Positions 1 to 6,565 of a DNA stretch of 7,865 bases are shown here, one piece after another (positions within the stretch are counted from its first letter, which is position 1; each line of letters begins with the position of its first letter). A program made the translations under genes and the position numbers. The stretch comes from Eubacteriales Family XIII. Incertae Sedis bacterium. Lineage in GTDB: Bacteria; Bacillota_A; Clostridia; Peptostreptococcales; Anaerovoracaceae. The notes beneath the pieces are model-generated. The model did not search any database and was not told the DNA's origin. It saw only the letters and a list, made by a program, of their open reading frames with translations. The stretch lies in assembly GCA_031280075.1 (NCBI GenBank), contig JAITHG010000168.1, positions 1 through 7,865 of the forward strand, given 5' to 3'.

Positions 1-113
1 TGAGGTAAATCGCGGGCCGGAAGTCTGCTCTGAGAGACTGGCGGGGGTTTTGGCCAAACAACCTCCTCCCGATTTTCAGAAGTCTCCCAAGTAGCGACTC
101 CGGCACGCCCTAC
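1..113. other. Unidentified sequence replacing the expected kinase continuation
   Basis: The minus-strand kinase frame passes through this stretch without a stop. However, the encoded residues 282–318 (rich in W, P and S) do not resemble the PRK/uridine kinase core expected after DDYF. The other two minus frames do not restore it either, so a simple frameshift is not the cause. No terminal inverted repeat or other mobile-element end could be recognised. It may be the edge of an insertion, a lineage-specific divergence or a contig-end artefact. Confidence 0.4.
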
Positions 114-956
114 AGGCGACTGGGCGCGCTCTAGGAAATAGTCGTCCGTCCCGAGGTAGAGCGGTGCCTGACCCAGCTCCCCCAGCCTTGCCGCGAGGCG
201 TTTTGCGAAGGTCGTCTTGCCGGACGAGGACGGACCGGCGATCAGCACGACGCGCCGTTTGCGCGCCACCACACGCTTTGCGATGAGGCCTGTCTTCGCG
301 CGGTGCAGCCGCTCGGACAGCGCGATGACCTCCTGCGCGTTCCCTGCCTCGATTTCCCTGTTGAGGTCGCCGACAAAACGCAGCCCGCACAGCTCCGCGA
401 TCGTCCAGCCCTCACGGAAGGCGGAGTAGAGCTTGTAGTCCTCGAGCATGTCCGGCAGGCGGCTCGGGTCGGAGGGATGCGGGTAGCGCAGCATGACACC
501 GTCCATGTAGCGCAGCAGCTCGAATAGCCGCAACGGACCGGCGGACGGGAAGAGCGGGCCGTAGAAGATGTTCTCGTAGCCGTCCAGCTCGCAGACGGCG
601 ACATAGTGCAGGTCGGGTGCGTTTTCCAGTAGGGCGATGCGCTCCGGCGAGGCGCCGCCGCCCTGCCGCAGGTAGCCTAGCAGCGCCATACGCCCAAACT
701 CCTTGCGCGTGATGGGCGCGTCCGCCTCCACATAGCTGCGCATCCGCGCCTCGATGCGGCGGAGCTGCACGTCGGTCGGCGGACGCTCCGTCTCGATCTC
801 CGTGTAGAGCCCCCGGCTCAGAGAATTGAAGATCGTCACTTCGACAGATTCGCCGAGGACATCCCGCACCGCTTTCAAGTAGAGCAGGCAGAGGCTGCGC
901 TGATACGTGCGCTCCAGGTAACCTGCACCGGATTCAGGGTTCTGTGTCTTTTCCAT
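1..956 (-). CDS. Uridine kinase / nucleoside kinase family protein (partial, 3' part disrupted or outside window)
   Basis: This is a P-loop kinase of the phosphoribulokinase/uridine kinase group that phosphorylates a nucleoside with ATP or GTP in the cytosol. The frame starts at ATG 956 and stays open to the window edge (318 codons). Residues 13–35 match the segment preceding the kinase core in ~550-residue nucleoside kinases that carry TGS and ThrRS-like regions. Here the TGS part is missing, because a TAG lies just upstream at 966–968. Walker A is GPSSSGKTT at residues 241–249, and LGTDDYF follows at about 269–274. After P281 (about position 114) the expected acidic P-x-D-E-x-G continuation is absent in all three frames and is replaced by unrelated sequence (see findings). 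No Shine-Dalgarno sequence precedes the start. The family call is firm; the substrate is unknown, and whether the gene is intact cannot be settled here. Confidence 0.8.
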   Translation of the reverse strand, partial: MEKTQNPESGAGYLERTYQRSLCLLYLKAVRDVLGESVEVTIFNSLSRGLYTEIETERPPTDVQLRRIEARMRSYVEADAPITRKEFGRMALLGYLRQGGGASPERIALLENAPDLHYVAVCELDGYENIFYGPLFPSAGPLRLFELLRYMDGVMLRYPHPSDPSRLPDMLEDYKLYSAFREGWTIAELCGLRFVGDLNREIEAGNAQEVIALSERLHRAKTGLIAKRVVARKRRVVLIAGPSSSGKTTFAKRLAARLGELGQAPLYLGTDDYFLERAQSPVGRAGVATWETSENREEVVWPKPPPVSQSRLPARDLP

Positions 957-962
957 GGCATT

Positions 963-971
963 ATTCTATCA
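963..971 (-). promoter_or_regulatory. Candidate extended -10 promoter for the kinase gene
   Basis: Read on the minus strand, this is TGATAGAAT: a TGn extension followed by a TAGAAT hexamer. No good -35 hexamer sits 16–18 nt upstream. The expected transcription start, about 7 nt downstream, coincides with the ATG at 956, and no Shine-Dalgarno is present. This would give a leaderless mRNA if the promoter is real. The evidence is the motif only. Confidence 0.3.
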
Positions 972-1010
972 CACATACTTGCGGTGCGTCCGTGGCAATC
1001 GTTGTCGGTT

Positions 1011-1043
1011 TTTCAACATACCGGGTGCTCTGTATGATACAAT
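1011..1043 (+). promoter_or_regulatory. Candidate promoter for the paaK-like operon
   Basis: Two overlapping options are visible. One is TTTCAA (1011–1016) with TATGAT (1033–1038) at 16-nt spacing. The other is an extended -10, TGATACAAT, at 1035–1043. Either would start transcription near 1045–1050, giving a leader of about 85–90 nt before the GTG at 1135. This is the most AT-rich part of the divergent intergenic region. Confidence 0.4.
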
Positions 1044-1117
1044 AGGAAACGGCAAAATTCGGTCAGCGCACGCGCTTTGCGCGGTTGCGGCAGACCGGAA
1101 TCACGCGTGGATCGAAT

Positions 1118-1133
1118 GGAGGATAGTAGGAGA
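1118..1133 (+). promoter_or_regulatory. Ribosome binding site deciding the GTG start of the ligase
   Basis: GGAGGA at 1118–1123 lies 11 nt before GTG 1135, and a second AGGAGA at 1128–1133 is immediately adjacent. This supports the GTG start rather than the far-upstream ATG at 955 or the internal ATG at 1162, neither of which has such a site at a normal distance. Confidence 0.6.
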
Positions 1134-1134
1134 A

Positions 1135-2436
1135 GTGGGAAAACAATTTTATCATCCGGACATGGAGACTGCCTCCCCGGAACGAATGCGGGCGATTCAG
1201 GACGAACGCCTCGTCTGGGCAGTCAGGCACGCCTATGACAACGTGGCGTATTATCGGGACAAATGCAAGGAGAAGGGGGTGGGTCCGGACGATGTCAAGG
1301 GCGTAGACGACCTGCATCTTCTGCCCTTCCTCTCGAAGGAGGATCTGCGCGATGCCTATCCCTATGGCTTCCTTGCGCGGCCGCTCAAAGACTGCGTGCG
1401 CATCCAGTCCACGAGCGGCACGACGGGCAAGCGCGTCGTCGCCTTTTATACCCAGCATGACATAGACCTGTGGGATGCCTGCTGCGCGCGCGCCATCGTC
1501 GCGGCGGGTGGCACGGATGAGGATGTCGTGCATGTCAGCTATGGCTACGGGTTGTTCACGGGTGGTCCGGGGCTGAACGGCGGGTCGCATCTCGTCGGCT
1601 CCCTGACCCTGCCGATGTCCTCGGGCAACACGGAGCGGCAGATCCAGTTCATGACCGACCTCGGCTCGACGATCCTCTGCTGCACGCCGTCCTATGCCGC
1701 CTTCCTCGCCGAGACCGTGCACCAGATGGGCGTGCGGGATCAGATCAAGCTCAAGGCGGGCATCTTCGGCGCGGAGGCGTGGAGCGAGGAGATGCGCCGT
1801 TCCATCGAGGAGCAGCTCGGCATCCGCGCCTACGACATCTACGGACTTACGGAGATTTCCGGCCCCGGCGTGTCCTTCGAGTGCGAGGAGCAGACGGGCA
1901 TGCACATCAACGAGGATCATTTCATTCCGGAGATCATCGACCCGGACACGGGCGAGGTGCTGCCGCTTGGAGCGGAAGGGGAGCTCGTCTTCTCCTGCGT
2001 CACGAAGCAGGCATTTCCCCTCCTGCGCTACCGGACGCGGGACATCTGCGTGCTCAGCCGCGATGCCTGCTCCTGCGGGCGCACGCTCGTGAAGATGCAC
2101 AAGCCGATGGGGCGCAGCGACGACATGCTCATCATTCGCGGCGTGAACGTCTTCCCGTCGCAGATAGAGACCGTGCTCATGAACGCGGGCTATCCGTCCA
2201 ACTACCTCATCATCGTGGATCGCGTCCATTTCACGGACACCTTCGAGGTTCAGGTGGAGATGACGCCCGCCATGTTCTCGGACGAGGTGAAGGTCGTCGA
2301 GCGCCTCGAGGAGGAGCTGCTGTCCGCCATGCGTTCGATGCTCGGCATCTCCCCGCACGTGAAGCTCGTCGCGCCGGGCACGATCGCGCGGAGCGAGGGC
2401 AAGGCGGTGCGGGTTATCGACAAGCGCAAGATTTGA
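1135..2436 (+). CDS. paaK: Phenylacetate-CoA ligase family protein (arylacetate-CoA ligase)
   Basis: This is an ANL-superfamily adenylate-forming ligase that activates phenylacetate or a related arylacetate with ATP and CoA, giving the aryl-CoA, AMP and PPi; it is cytosolic. From GTG 1135 it has 433 residues, the usual PaaK length, and begins with the family-typical FYHPDMET segment. The phosphate-binding loop STSGTTGK is at residues 92–99, YGLTE at 236–240, and YRTRD at 299–303, holding the ribose-binding Asp. GRSDDMLIIRGVNVFPSQIE at 326–345 is the PaaK hallmark hinge, and a GKAVRVIDKR tail carries the C-terminal lysine region. A CSCGR segment precedes the hinge, as in many anaerobe homologues. 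The ACT-protein gene starts 28 nt downstream, so the two form an operon. The substrate could be phenyl-, 4-hydroxyphenyl- or indoleacetate; in anaerobes such ligases can feed arylacetyl-CoA to indolepyruvate ferredoxin oxidoreductase. That partner is not in this window. Confidence 0.9.
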   Translation: MGKQFYHPDMETASPERMRAIQDERLVWAVRHAYDNVAYYRDKCKEKGVGPDDVKGVDDLHLLPFLSKEDLRDAYPYGFLARPLKDCVRIQSTSGTTGKRVVAFYTQHDIDLWDACCARAIVAAGGTDEDVVHVSYGYGLFTGGPGLNGGSHLVGSLTLPMSSGNTERQIQFMTDLGSTILCCTPSYAAFLAETVHQMGVRDQIKLKAGIFGAEAWSEEMRRSIEEQLGIRAYDIYGLTEISGPGVSFECEEQTGMHINEDHFIPEIIDPDTGEVLPLGAEGELVFSCVTKQAFPLLRYRTRDICVLSRDACSCGRTLVKMHKPMGRSDDMLIIRGVNVFPSQIETVLMNAGYPSNYLIIVDRVHFTDTFEVQVEMTPAMFSDEVKVVERLEEELLSAMRSMLGISPHVKLVAPGTIARSEGKAVRVIDKRKI

Positions 2437-2450
2437 CGCACGCTGGGACA

Positions 2451-2456
2451 AGGAGG
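2451..2456 (+). promoter_or_regulatory. Strong ribosome binding site of the ACT gene
   Basis: AGGAGG lies 8 nt before ATG 2465, in the short gap after the ligase stop. It supports both the start codon and independent, efficient translation of the second cistron. Confidence 0.7.
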
Positions 2457-2464
2457 CAACTACA

Positions 2465-2896
2465 ATGACGATCGACCAAGTTTCGGTATTCGTGGAAAAC
2501 GCGCCGGGCAAGCTCGCCGGGCTGACACGCATCCTGGCGGAGGCAAACGTGGACATCCGCGCCATGTCGCTCGCGGACAACACGGAGTACGGCATCCTGC
2601 GCATGATCGTGAACGACACGGCAGCCGCGCTCAAGGCGCTTGAGAGGAACGACTGCATCGTGTCCGTCACGCAGGTGCTCGCCGTGGAGATCAACGACCG
2701 CCCGGGCAGCCTCTCGCAGGTGCTCGGTGTGCTCGAGAAGGAAGGCATCAGTGTGGAATACCTCTACGCCTTCATCACGCGTAAGGCGGACGATGCTTAC
2801 GTCATCTTCCGCATCGAGGACACAGACCGGGCGAACGTAGTCCTTGCGGAAAACGGCATCCGGACTGCCTCGCCGCACGACCTCTACGACCTCTGA
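2465..2896 (+). CDS. Tandem ACT-domain protein
   Basis: This is a small cytosolic protein of 143 residues made of two ACT ligand-binding domains and nothing else. The first is roughly residues 3–66, with the turn ENAPGKLAGLTRILAEANVD. The second is roughly 70–139, with EINDRPGSLSQVLGVLEKEG. Both carry the β1–α1 turn with Pro-Gly that ACT domains use to bind amino acids. No catalytic domain is attached. Stand-alone tandem ACT proteins are commonly encoded next to PaaK-type ligases in anaerobic bacteria and archaea, and here the gene sits 28 nt behind the ligase with its own AGGAGG. An aromatic amino acid sensor that modulates the ligase is a reasonable inference, but nothing in the sequence proves the ligand or the partner. 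Confidence 0.88.
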   Translation: MTIDQVSVFVENAPGKLAGLTRILAEANVDIRAMSLADNTEYGILRMIVNDTAAALKALERNDCIVSVTQVLAVEINDRPGSLSQVLGVLEKEGISVEYLYAFITRKADDAYVIFRIEDTDRANVVLAENGIRTASPHDLYDL

Positions 2897-2955
2897 CGCA
2901 CAGCAAGTATTAATGTAATCAATTAGAAAGGTAGCCTTCGGGCACAATTATCATC

Positions 2956-4479
2956 ATGGATCAGAAAATCGGAAAAATCGCGCACCCTGGCAGACTTATC
3001 TTCATCGTGGCGGCGCTCGTCGTCCTGCTCGTCCCCAGTTTTTTCGGGCATGCGGAGCACGGCGAGCCGCTGGGGCTCTCCCTGCCTCTGTGGAGTTGCA
3101 TCCCCTTTCTCGGGATGCTTCTCTCCATCGCCATCTTCCCGCTCGTGAAACCGCACTGGTGGGAGCACAATCTGCTGAACGTCGCCTTTGTCTGGTCCCT
3201 CGTCTTCCTCGTGCCCTTCGCCATCTTCTTCGGGCCGGTCAGCGCAGGCTTCCAGTTCTTTGAAATCCTCCTGCTTGACTACCTGCCTTTCATCGTCCTG
3301 CTGTGGGGGCTGTTTGCCGTCTCGGGCGGCATCGTCCTGAAGGGTTCGCTGCGCGGCACACCCAAGGTCAACATCATCCTGTTGCTGATCGGCACGCTGC
3401 TCGCGAGCTGGGTCGGGACGACGGGCGCTTCAATGCTCATGATCCGCCCCGTCCTGCGCGCCAACAAGTGGCGCGAAAAACGCGCGCACGTCATCGTGTT
3501 CTTCATCTTCCTGGTCTCGAACATCGGCGGCTGCCTGACCCCTATCGGCGACCCGCCGCTCTTCCTCGGCTTCCTGCGCCAGGTGCCGTTCTTCTGGACG
3601 ATGCGCCTGCTGCCGATGCTGATCGTGAACTCCGTCGTCCTGCTGGTCGTGTTCTTCTTCCTGGATCGGCGGCTGTACAAGAAGGAGCTCGCTGCCGGGC
3701 GCTCACCCGATGCAGAGGGCGCGGCAGACGGACAGAAGGGCAACGAGAGTACCGGGCTGGGCGCGGACGAGGGTGGCATCCGCGTCGAAGGGCTGCACAA
3801 TTTGGTCTTTATCGCGATGATCGTCGGGGCGGTCATCCTCAGCGGCATCCTCGGCACGATGCCTGCCCTGCAGGACGCGCACACGGGAACGATCATCGGC
3901 ATCCCCTTCGCCTATGGCATCCACATCCCGCTGAACAACGCCATCCAGATGCTCATCATCCTCATCGCGGGCATCCTCTCGCTCAAGACGACGCGCAAGG
4001 AGCTGCACGAGCAGAACCATTTCACCTGGGGACCCATCAAGGAGGTCGCCTCCCTGTTCATCGGCATTTTCATCACGATGATCCCGGCGCTCGCCATCCT
4101 GAACGCGCGCGGTGCCGAGCTGGGGCTCGGGGAGCCGTGGCAGTTCTTCTGGGTCACGGGCGCGCTCTCGAGCTTCCTCGACAATGCGCCGACCTACCTC
4201 GTGTTCATGACGACGGCGGCGGCTCTGCCCACGGCGGAGGGGCTTGCCACTACGGTGGGAATCATCGCCCCTCAGCTCCTGCTCGCCGTGTCGGCGGGCG
4301 CGGTCTTCATGGGTGCCAACACCTACATCGGCAACGCGCCCAACTTCATGGTGCGCTCCATCGCAGAGGAAGACAACGTGAAGATGCCGAGCTTCTTCGG
4401 CTACATGAGCTGGTCGGGGCGCTTTCTCGTCCCCCTCTTCCTCATCGATACGCTGATTTTCTTCGTGCTGATGCAGTAG
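2956..4479 (+). CDS. NhaD/CitMHS-like sodium:proton antiporter family protein
   Basis: This is a 507-residue polytopic inner-membrane protein of the ion transporter (IT) superfamily, of the type annotated as sodium:proton antiporter or putative citrate transporter (CitMHS_2-like). It has about a dozen hydrophobic segments, starting at residues 13–30, in two halves separated by a hydrophilic, Gly/Asp/Glu-rich loop at about 238–275. Characteristic motifs are GTTGASMLMIRP (154–165), NIGGCLTPIGDPPLFLGF (189–206), LDNAPTYL (408–415) and GANTYIGNAPNF (453–464). The paired Asn/Asp-Pro re-entrant motifs resemble those of NhaD/ArsB-type carriers. The likely role is Na+/H+ exchange, but a carboxylate substrate cannot be excluded. 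The gene starts 59 nt after the ACT gene with no terminator seen between, so co-transcription is possible. The start is weakly supported: the nearest purine-rich site (GAAAGG, about 2926–2931) is 24 nt away, and a TAG at 2932–2934 excludes extending the frame upstream. Confidence 0.82.
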   Translation: MDQKIGKIAHPGRLIFIVAALVVLLVPSFFGHAEHGEPLGLSLPLWSCIPFLGMLLSIAIFPLVKPHWWEHNLLNVAFVWSLVFLVPFAIFFGPVSAGFQFFEILLLDYLPFIVLLWGLFAVSGGIVLKGSLRGTPKVNIILLLIGTLLASWVGTTGASMLMIRPVLRANKWREKRAHVIVFFIFLVSNIGGCLTPIGDPPLFLGFLRQVPFFWTMRLLPMLIVNSVVLLVVFFFLDRRLYKKELAAGRSPDAEGAADGQKGNESTGLGADEGGIRVEGLHNLVFIAMIVGAVILSGILGTMPALQDAHTGTIIGIPFAYGIHIPLNNAIQMLIILIAGILSLKTTRKELHEQNHFTWGPIKEVASLFIGIFITMIPALAILNARGAELGLGEPWQFFWVTGALSSFLDNAPTYLVFMTTAAALPTAEGLATTVGIIAPQLLLAVSAGAVFMGANTYIGNAPNFMVRSIAEEDNVKMPSFFGYMSWSGRFLVPLFLIDTLIFFVLMQ

Positions 4480-4517
4480 ATAATATAAAAATAAAATAAA
4501 TTCCGGATAAACTTCCG
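4480..4517 (-). terminator. Possible weak intrinsic terminator after sigH
   Basis: On the minus strand, downstream of the sigH stop, a short hairpin (CGGA–6 nt–TCCG, 4504–4517) is followed by a T-rich run complementary to the A-rich 4480–4500. The stem is only 4 bp, so this is tentative. For the plus-strand transporter the same hairpin has no T-run behind it. Confidence 0.35.
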
Positions 4518-4520
4518 AGG

Positions 4521-5186
4521 CTACAGATCGCTGGATGCCCCTTGCCCTTCCGCAATGGCTCCGGCGATCTTGCGTTTGATGCGCTGGATGGCGTTGTCCA
4601 CAGTCTTTGGTGGCTTGCCAAGGGCGTGGGCGATCTCTTGGTAGGACGCACCCTTGCGGAATTCCTCCCAGACCGCGCGCTCGAGCCCGCTGAAGAGCTG
4701 TTCGATGGATGTCTCGAGCAGGCGCGCCTGCTCCTGTGCGATGAGCGCCTCTTCCGGCGAGGGGCGGCTGTCCGCGATCAGTTCTTCGTAGGATGTGACC
4801 TCGCCGCCCTCATCCCCCGCCTCGCCGGGCGGCATGAAGAGCGACACGGAGGTGTTCAGCGGGGCGTGCTTCATGCGCGCCGCCGCCTTGATGGCAGTCA
4901 TCATCTGGCGGCTGATGCACAGCTCCGCGAAGGTTCTGAACGACGCGCCCGCGTCCGGTGCATAGTCCATGATGGCGCGAAACAGTCCGATCATGCCCTC
5001 CTGGATGAGGTCGTCGCGCTCTCCGCCCGCGAGGAAGTACAGGTTTGCCTTGCTCTTGATGAGCTCGCGGTAGGCGCGAAACAGCAGGTCGAGCGCCTGC
5101 TCATCGCCACCCTTCGCGAGCGATAGCAGCTGCGTCTCCGGCACTTGATCCGTGATGCCGCCATCCATCTTCCTGTCGTCAGCCAT
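4521..5186 (-). CDS. sigH: RNA polymerase sigma factor SigH (Spo0H-type)
   Basis: This is an alternative sigma-70 family factor that directs RNA polymerase to SigH-type promoters (transition state, competence and early sporulation genes in Bacillus). From ATG 5186 it has 221 residues, close to the usual ~215. Region 2 spans about residues 35–105, with the core-binding DDLIQEGMIGLFRAI (58–72) and the SigH-typical SFRTFAELCISRQ (82–94). An acidic linker follows (about 119–150). Region 4 (about 159–208) ends in a helix-turn-helix containing KTVDNAIQRIKRKI. The start was chosen for the GGAGG 13 nt upstream; ATG 5168 (215 residues) is an alternative, and the GTG at 5246 has no ribosome site and would add a low-complexity Gly/Asp tail. 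The location behind rlmB matches the conserved Firmicutes cluster. SigH alone does not prove that the organism sporulates. Confidence 0.9.
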   Translation of the reverse strand: MADDRKMDGGITDQVPETQLLSLAKGGDEQALDLLFRAYRELIKSKANLYFLAGGERDDLIQEGMIGLFRAIMDYAPDAGASFRTFAELCISRQMMTAIKAAARMKHAPLNTSVSLFMPPGEAGDEGGEVTSYEELIADSRPSPEEALIAQEQARLLETSIEQLFSGLERAVWEEFRKGASYQEIAHALGKPPKTVDNAIQRIKRKIAGAIAEGQGASSDL

Positions 5187-5303
5187 CGCCCTGCCGTTGC
5201 CTCCTTCCCCGTCATCGCTGTCGCTGCCATCGCCTTGTTGGGTCACTGTCGCGGTCTGTCGTTGTCTCGCACTGTCTCTCCGTGGCTGTCTCTGCCCTTG
5301 CCC
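5187..5303 (-). other. rlmB–sigH spacer with repeated GACAG motif
   Basis: This 117-nt gap holds five CTGTC/GACAG pentamers: on the plus strand at 5218, 5246, 5256, 5272 and 5286. The frame shared by rlmB and sigH has no stop between the rlmB TGA and sigH. No yacP/rae1-like coding sequence, hairpin or convincing promoter was recognised. Confidence 0.4.
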
Positions 5304-6032
5304 TCAGCGGTGCCGGGCGCACTCGTACAGGACGATGGCGGCGGCGTTCGACGCATTCAGGGATGCCACGCTGCCGCGCATCGGTAGGGAAACGGCAAAG
5401 TCGCAGAGCTCGCGCACCTGTTTCGAAAGCCCGTGCCCTTCCGAGCCGACCACGATGGCGACACCGCCCGCATAATCCTGTGACGCAAAATCCGCTCCAT
5501 CCATGTCAAGCCCGTAGAGCCACACACCGCGTTCCTTCAGCAGGCGCATCGTCTGCGAGAGGTTTGCGACGCGCGCTACGGGCAGGTGCAGTGCGGCACC
5601 CGCAGAGGACTTGACCACCGTGCCCGTAACGGAGGCGGCGCGGTTCTTCGGGATGATGACACCGTGTGCCCCTGCACCATCGGCAGAGCGAAGGATCGCA
5701 CCGAGGTTGTGCGGATCCTCGATGCCGTCGAGCAGGACGAGGAAGGGGGGTTCTTCCCTCAGCTCCGCGACGCGAAGCATCTCCTCCACGGAAGCATACG
5801 CAAAATCCGTGAGGTAGGCGACGACCCCTTGGTGCCCCGTCGCCCCGGCGACACGGTCGAGCACCTTTCTCTCCACGGGCTGCGTGGGGATGCCCGCCTG
5901 TTTCGCAAGCGCGTAGACCTTCTTGCCCGCGCCCTCGATGTTTTTCTGGATGAGGATCCGGTCGATGCCTGCCTCGGCACGCAGAGCCTCCATGACGGGG
6001 TTACGCCCGAAGATGACTGTCGTTTTACTCAT
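5304..6032 (-). CDS. rlmB: 23S rRNA (guanosine(2251)-2'-O)-methyltransferase RlmB
   Basis: This SpoU/TrmH-family (SPOUT) enzyme transfers a methyl group from S-adenosylmethionine to the 2'-OH of G2251 in the peptidyl-transferase P loop of 23S rRNA. Its 242 residues match the family length. An N-terminal L30e-like substrate-binding domain (about 1–77, IFGRNPVMEAL at the start) is followed by the SPOUT domain. Motif 1 is DGIEDPHNLGAILRS (102–116), with catalytic N109 and R115. Motif 2 is VVGSEGHGLS (194–203). Motif 3 is LPMRGSVASLNASNA (216–230), which forms the knotted SAM site. The ATG overlaps the mrnC stop by 4 nt (ATGA), and GGAGG sits just upstream inside mrnC, so translation is probably coupled. 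TrmH-like 2'-O-methyltransferases are the alternative, but the length, N-terminal domain and gene neighbours favour RlmB. Confidence 0.95.
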   Translation of the reverse strand: MSKTTVIFGRNPVMEALRAEAGIDRILIQKNIEGAGKKVYALAKQAGIPTQPVERKVLDRVAGATGHQGVVAYLTDFAYASVEEMLRVAELREEPPFLVLLDGIEDPHNLGAILRSADGAGAHGVIIPKNRAASVTGTVVKSSAGAALHLPVARVANLSQTMRLLKERGVWLYGLDMDGADFASQDYAGGVAIVVGSEGHGLSKQVRELCDFAVSLPMRGSVASLNASNAAAIVLYECARHR

Positions 6033-6565
6033 AGCGCGCCCTCCGCGTGGTTGATGGCGATGATGATGGCGTTTTCAAGACGCGTGGTCTGTTCAGTCAG
6101 GTAATAATAGCCGAGCAGCGCCTCGAAGGCGGTTGCCCATCGGTACTCGACCGGATCGGCGTTCTTCGGGACGGTTTTCGGTCTGTGGTTGCGCGCGCGC
6201 TTCACGAGCCGCTGTTCCTCTTCCGGCAGCCCATCCAAAATCCGTTTCATGACCTGCGCCTGTGCCGAAGCCCGCACAAAGCGAACCGAGGCGTTGTGCA
6301 ACCGGTCGGCGTGAACGAGACCCGCGTCGATGACATATTTGCGGATGTGGATCTCGTAGACGGCATCGCCCAGCCAGGCGAGTACGGTCGTGTTCATGCG
6401 CAGCGTCTCATCCTTGTTCACGGGGGTTTCCGGCGCGCCGCAACCGCCGCCGGTGCAGAGCAGGTCATCCTCGCCCGCGTGGTCGCCGTGGAGGGCGCAG
6501 CCCACCGGCTCGGCAGCCTGCTTTTCAATCGCTTGCATTCTTTGTAGTTCTTCCATTTCTCCCAT
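6029..6565 (-). CDS. mrnC: Mini-ribonuclease III (MrnC) with N-terminal extension
   Basis: This is an RNase III catalytic domain without a double-stranded RNA-binding domain; the family trims the ends of 23S rRNA precursor in double-stranded stems. The core is residues ~55–178. LAWLGDAVYEI (62–72) holds catalytic D67 and E71, RNHRPKTVPKN lies in the middle, and ATAFEALLGYYYL (144–156) contains the conserved E148. Family proteins are about 130–145 residues, so this one (178) carries roughly 40–50 extra N-terminal residues with C23, H26, H29, C37 and C42. Almost every codon from residue 15 onward ends in G or C, like the neighbouring genes, so the extension looks translated. The first ~14 codons are AT-rich and lie in a 36-bp duplication. 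GTG at codon 49 would give a family-sized protein but has no clear ribosome site. The gene is 73 nt behind the EamA gene and overlaps rlmB. Confidence 0.9.
   Translation of the reverse strand: MGEMEELQRMQAIEKQAAEPVGCALHGDHAGEDDLLCTGGGCGAPETPVNKDETLRMNTTVLAWLGDAVYEIHIRKYVIDAGLVHADRLHNASVRFVRASAQAQVMKRILDGLPEEEQRLVKRARNHRPKTVPKNADPVEYRWATAFEALLGYYYLTEQTTRLENAIIIAINHAEGAL

Noticed and set aside
1..125. Group II intron 5' end or insertion-sequence terminus at the kinase break
   Set aside because: There is no GTGCG-type intron start at the junction and no terminal inverted repeat or transposase signature in the available ~110 bp. Only the break itself can be supported.
955..1134. ATG 955 as the start of the ligase gene, giving 493 residues
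   Set aside because: It would add 60 residues not found in PaaK proteins, run through the promoter-like AT-rich region and overlap the divergent kinase start. No ribosome site precedes it, whereas GTG 1135 has two.
1063..2748. Open frame of 561 codons on the minus strand, opposite the ligase and ACT genes
   Set aside because: The encoded protein has no family resemblance and a skewed His/Arg/Ala composition. It mirrors the codon bias of the clearly real plus-strand genes, so it is an antisense shadow of GC-rich coding DNA.
2909..2922. FNR-like palindrome ATTAA-TGTA-ATCAA before the transporter gene
   Set aside because: Only the right half matches TTGAT-N4-ATCAA; the left half matches 2 of 5 positions. 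This is too weak to call in an AT-rich stretch.
3303..4499. 398-codon plus-strand frame inside the transporter gene
   Set aside because: It is rich in Arg, His, Pro and Ala with no membrane segments or motifs. The transporter frame has strong family motifs over the same DNA, so this is a shadow frame.
5187..5246. GTG 5246 as the start of sigH
   Set aside because: No Shine-Dalgarno precedes it, and the extra residues are a Gly/Asp-rich low-complexity tail not typical of SigH.
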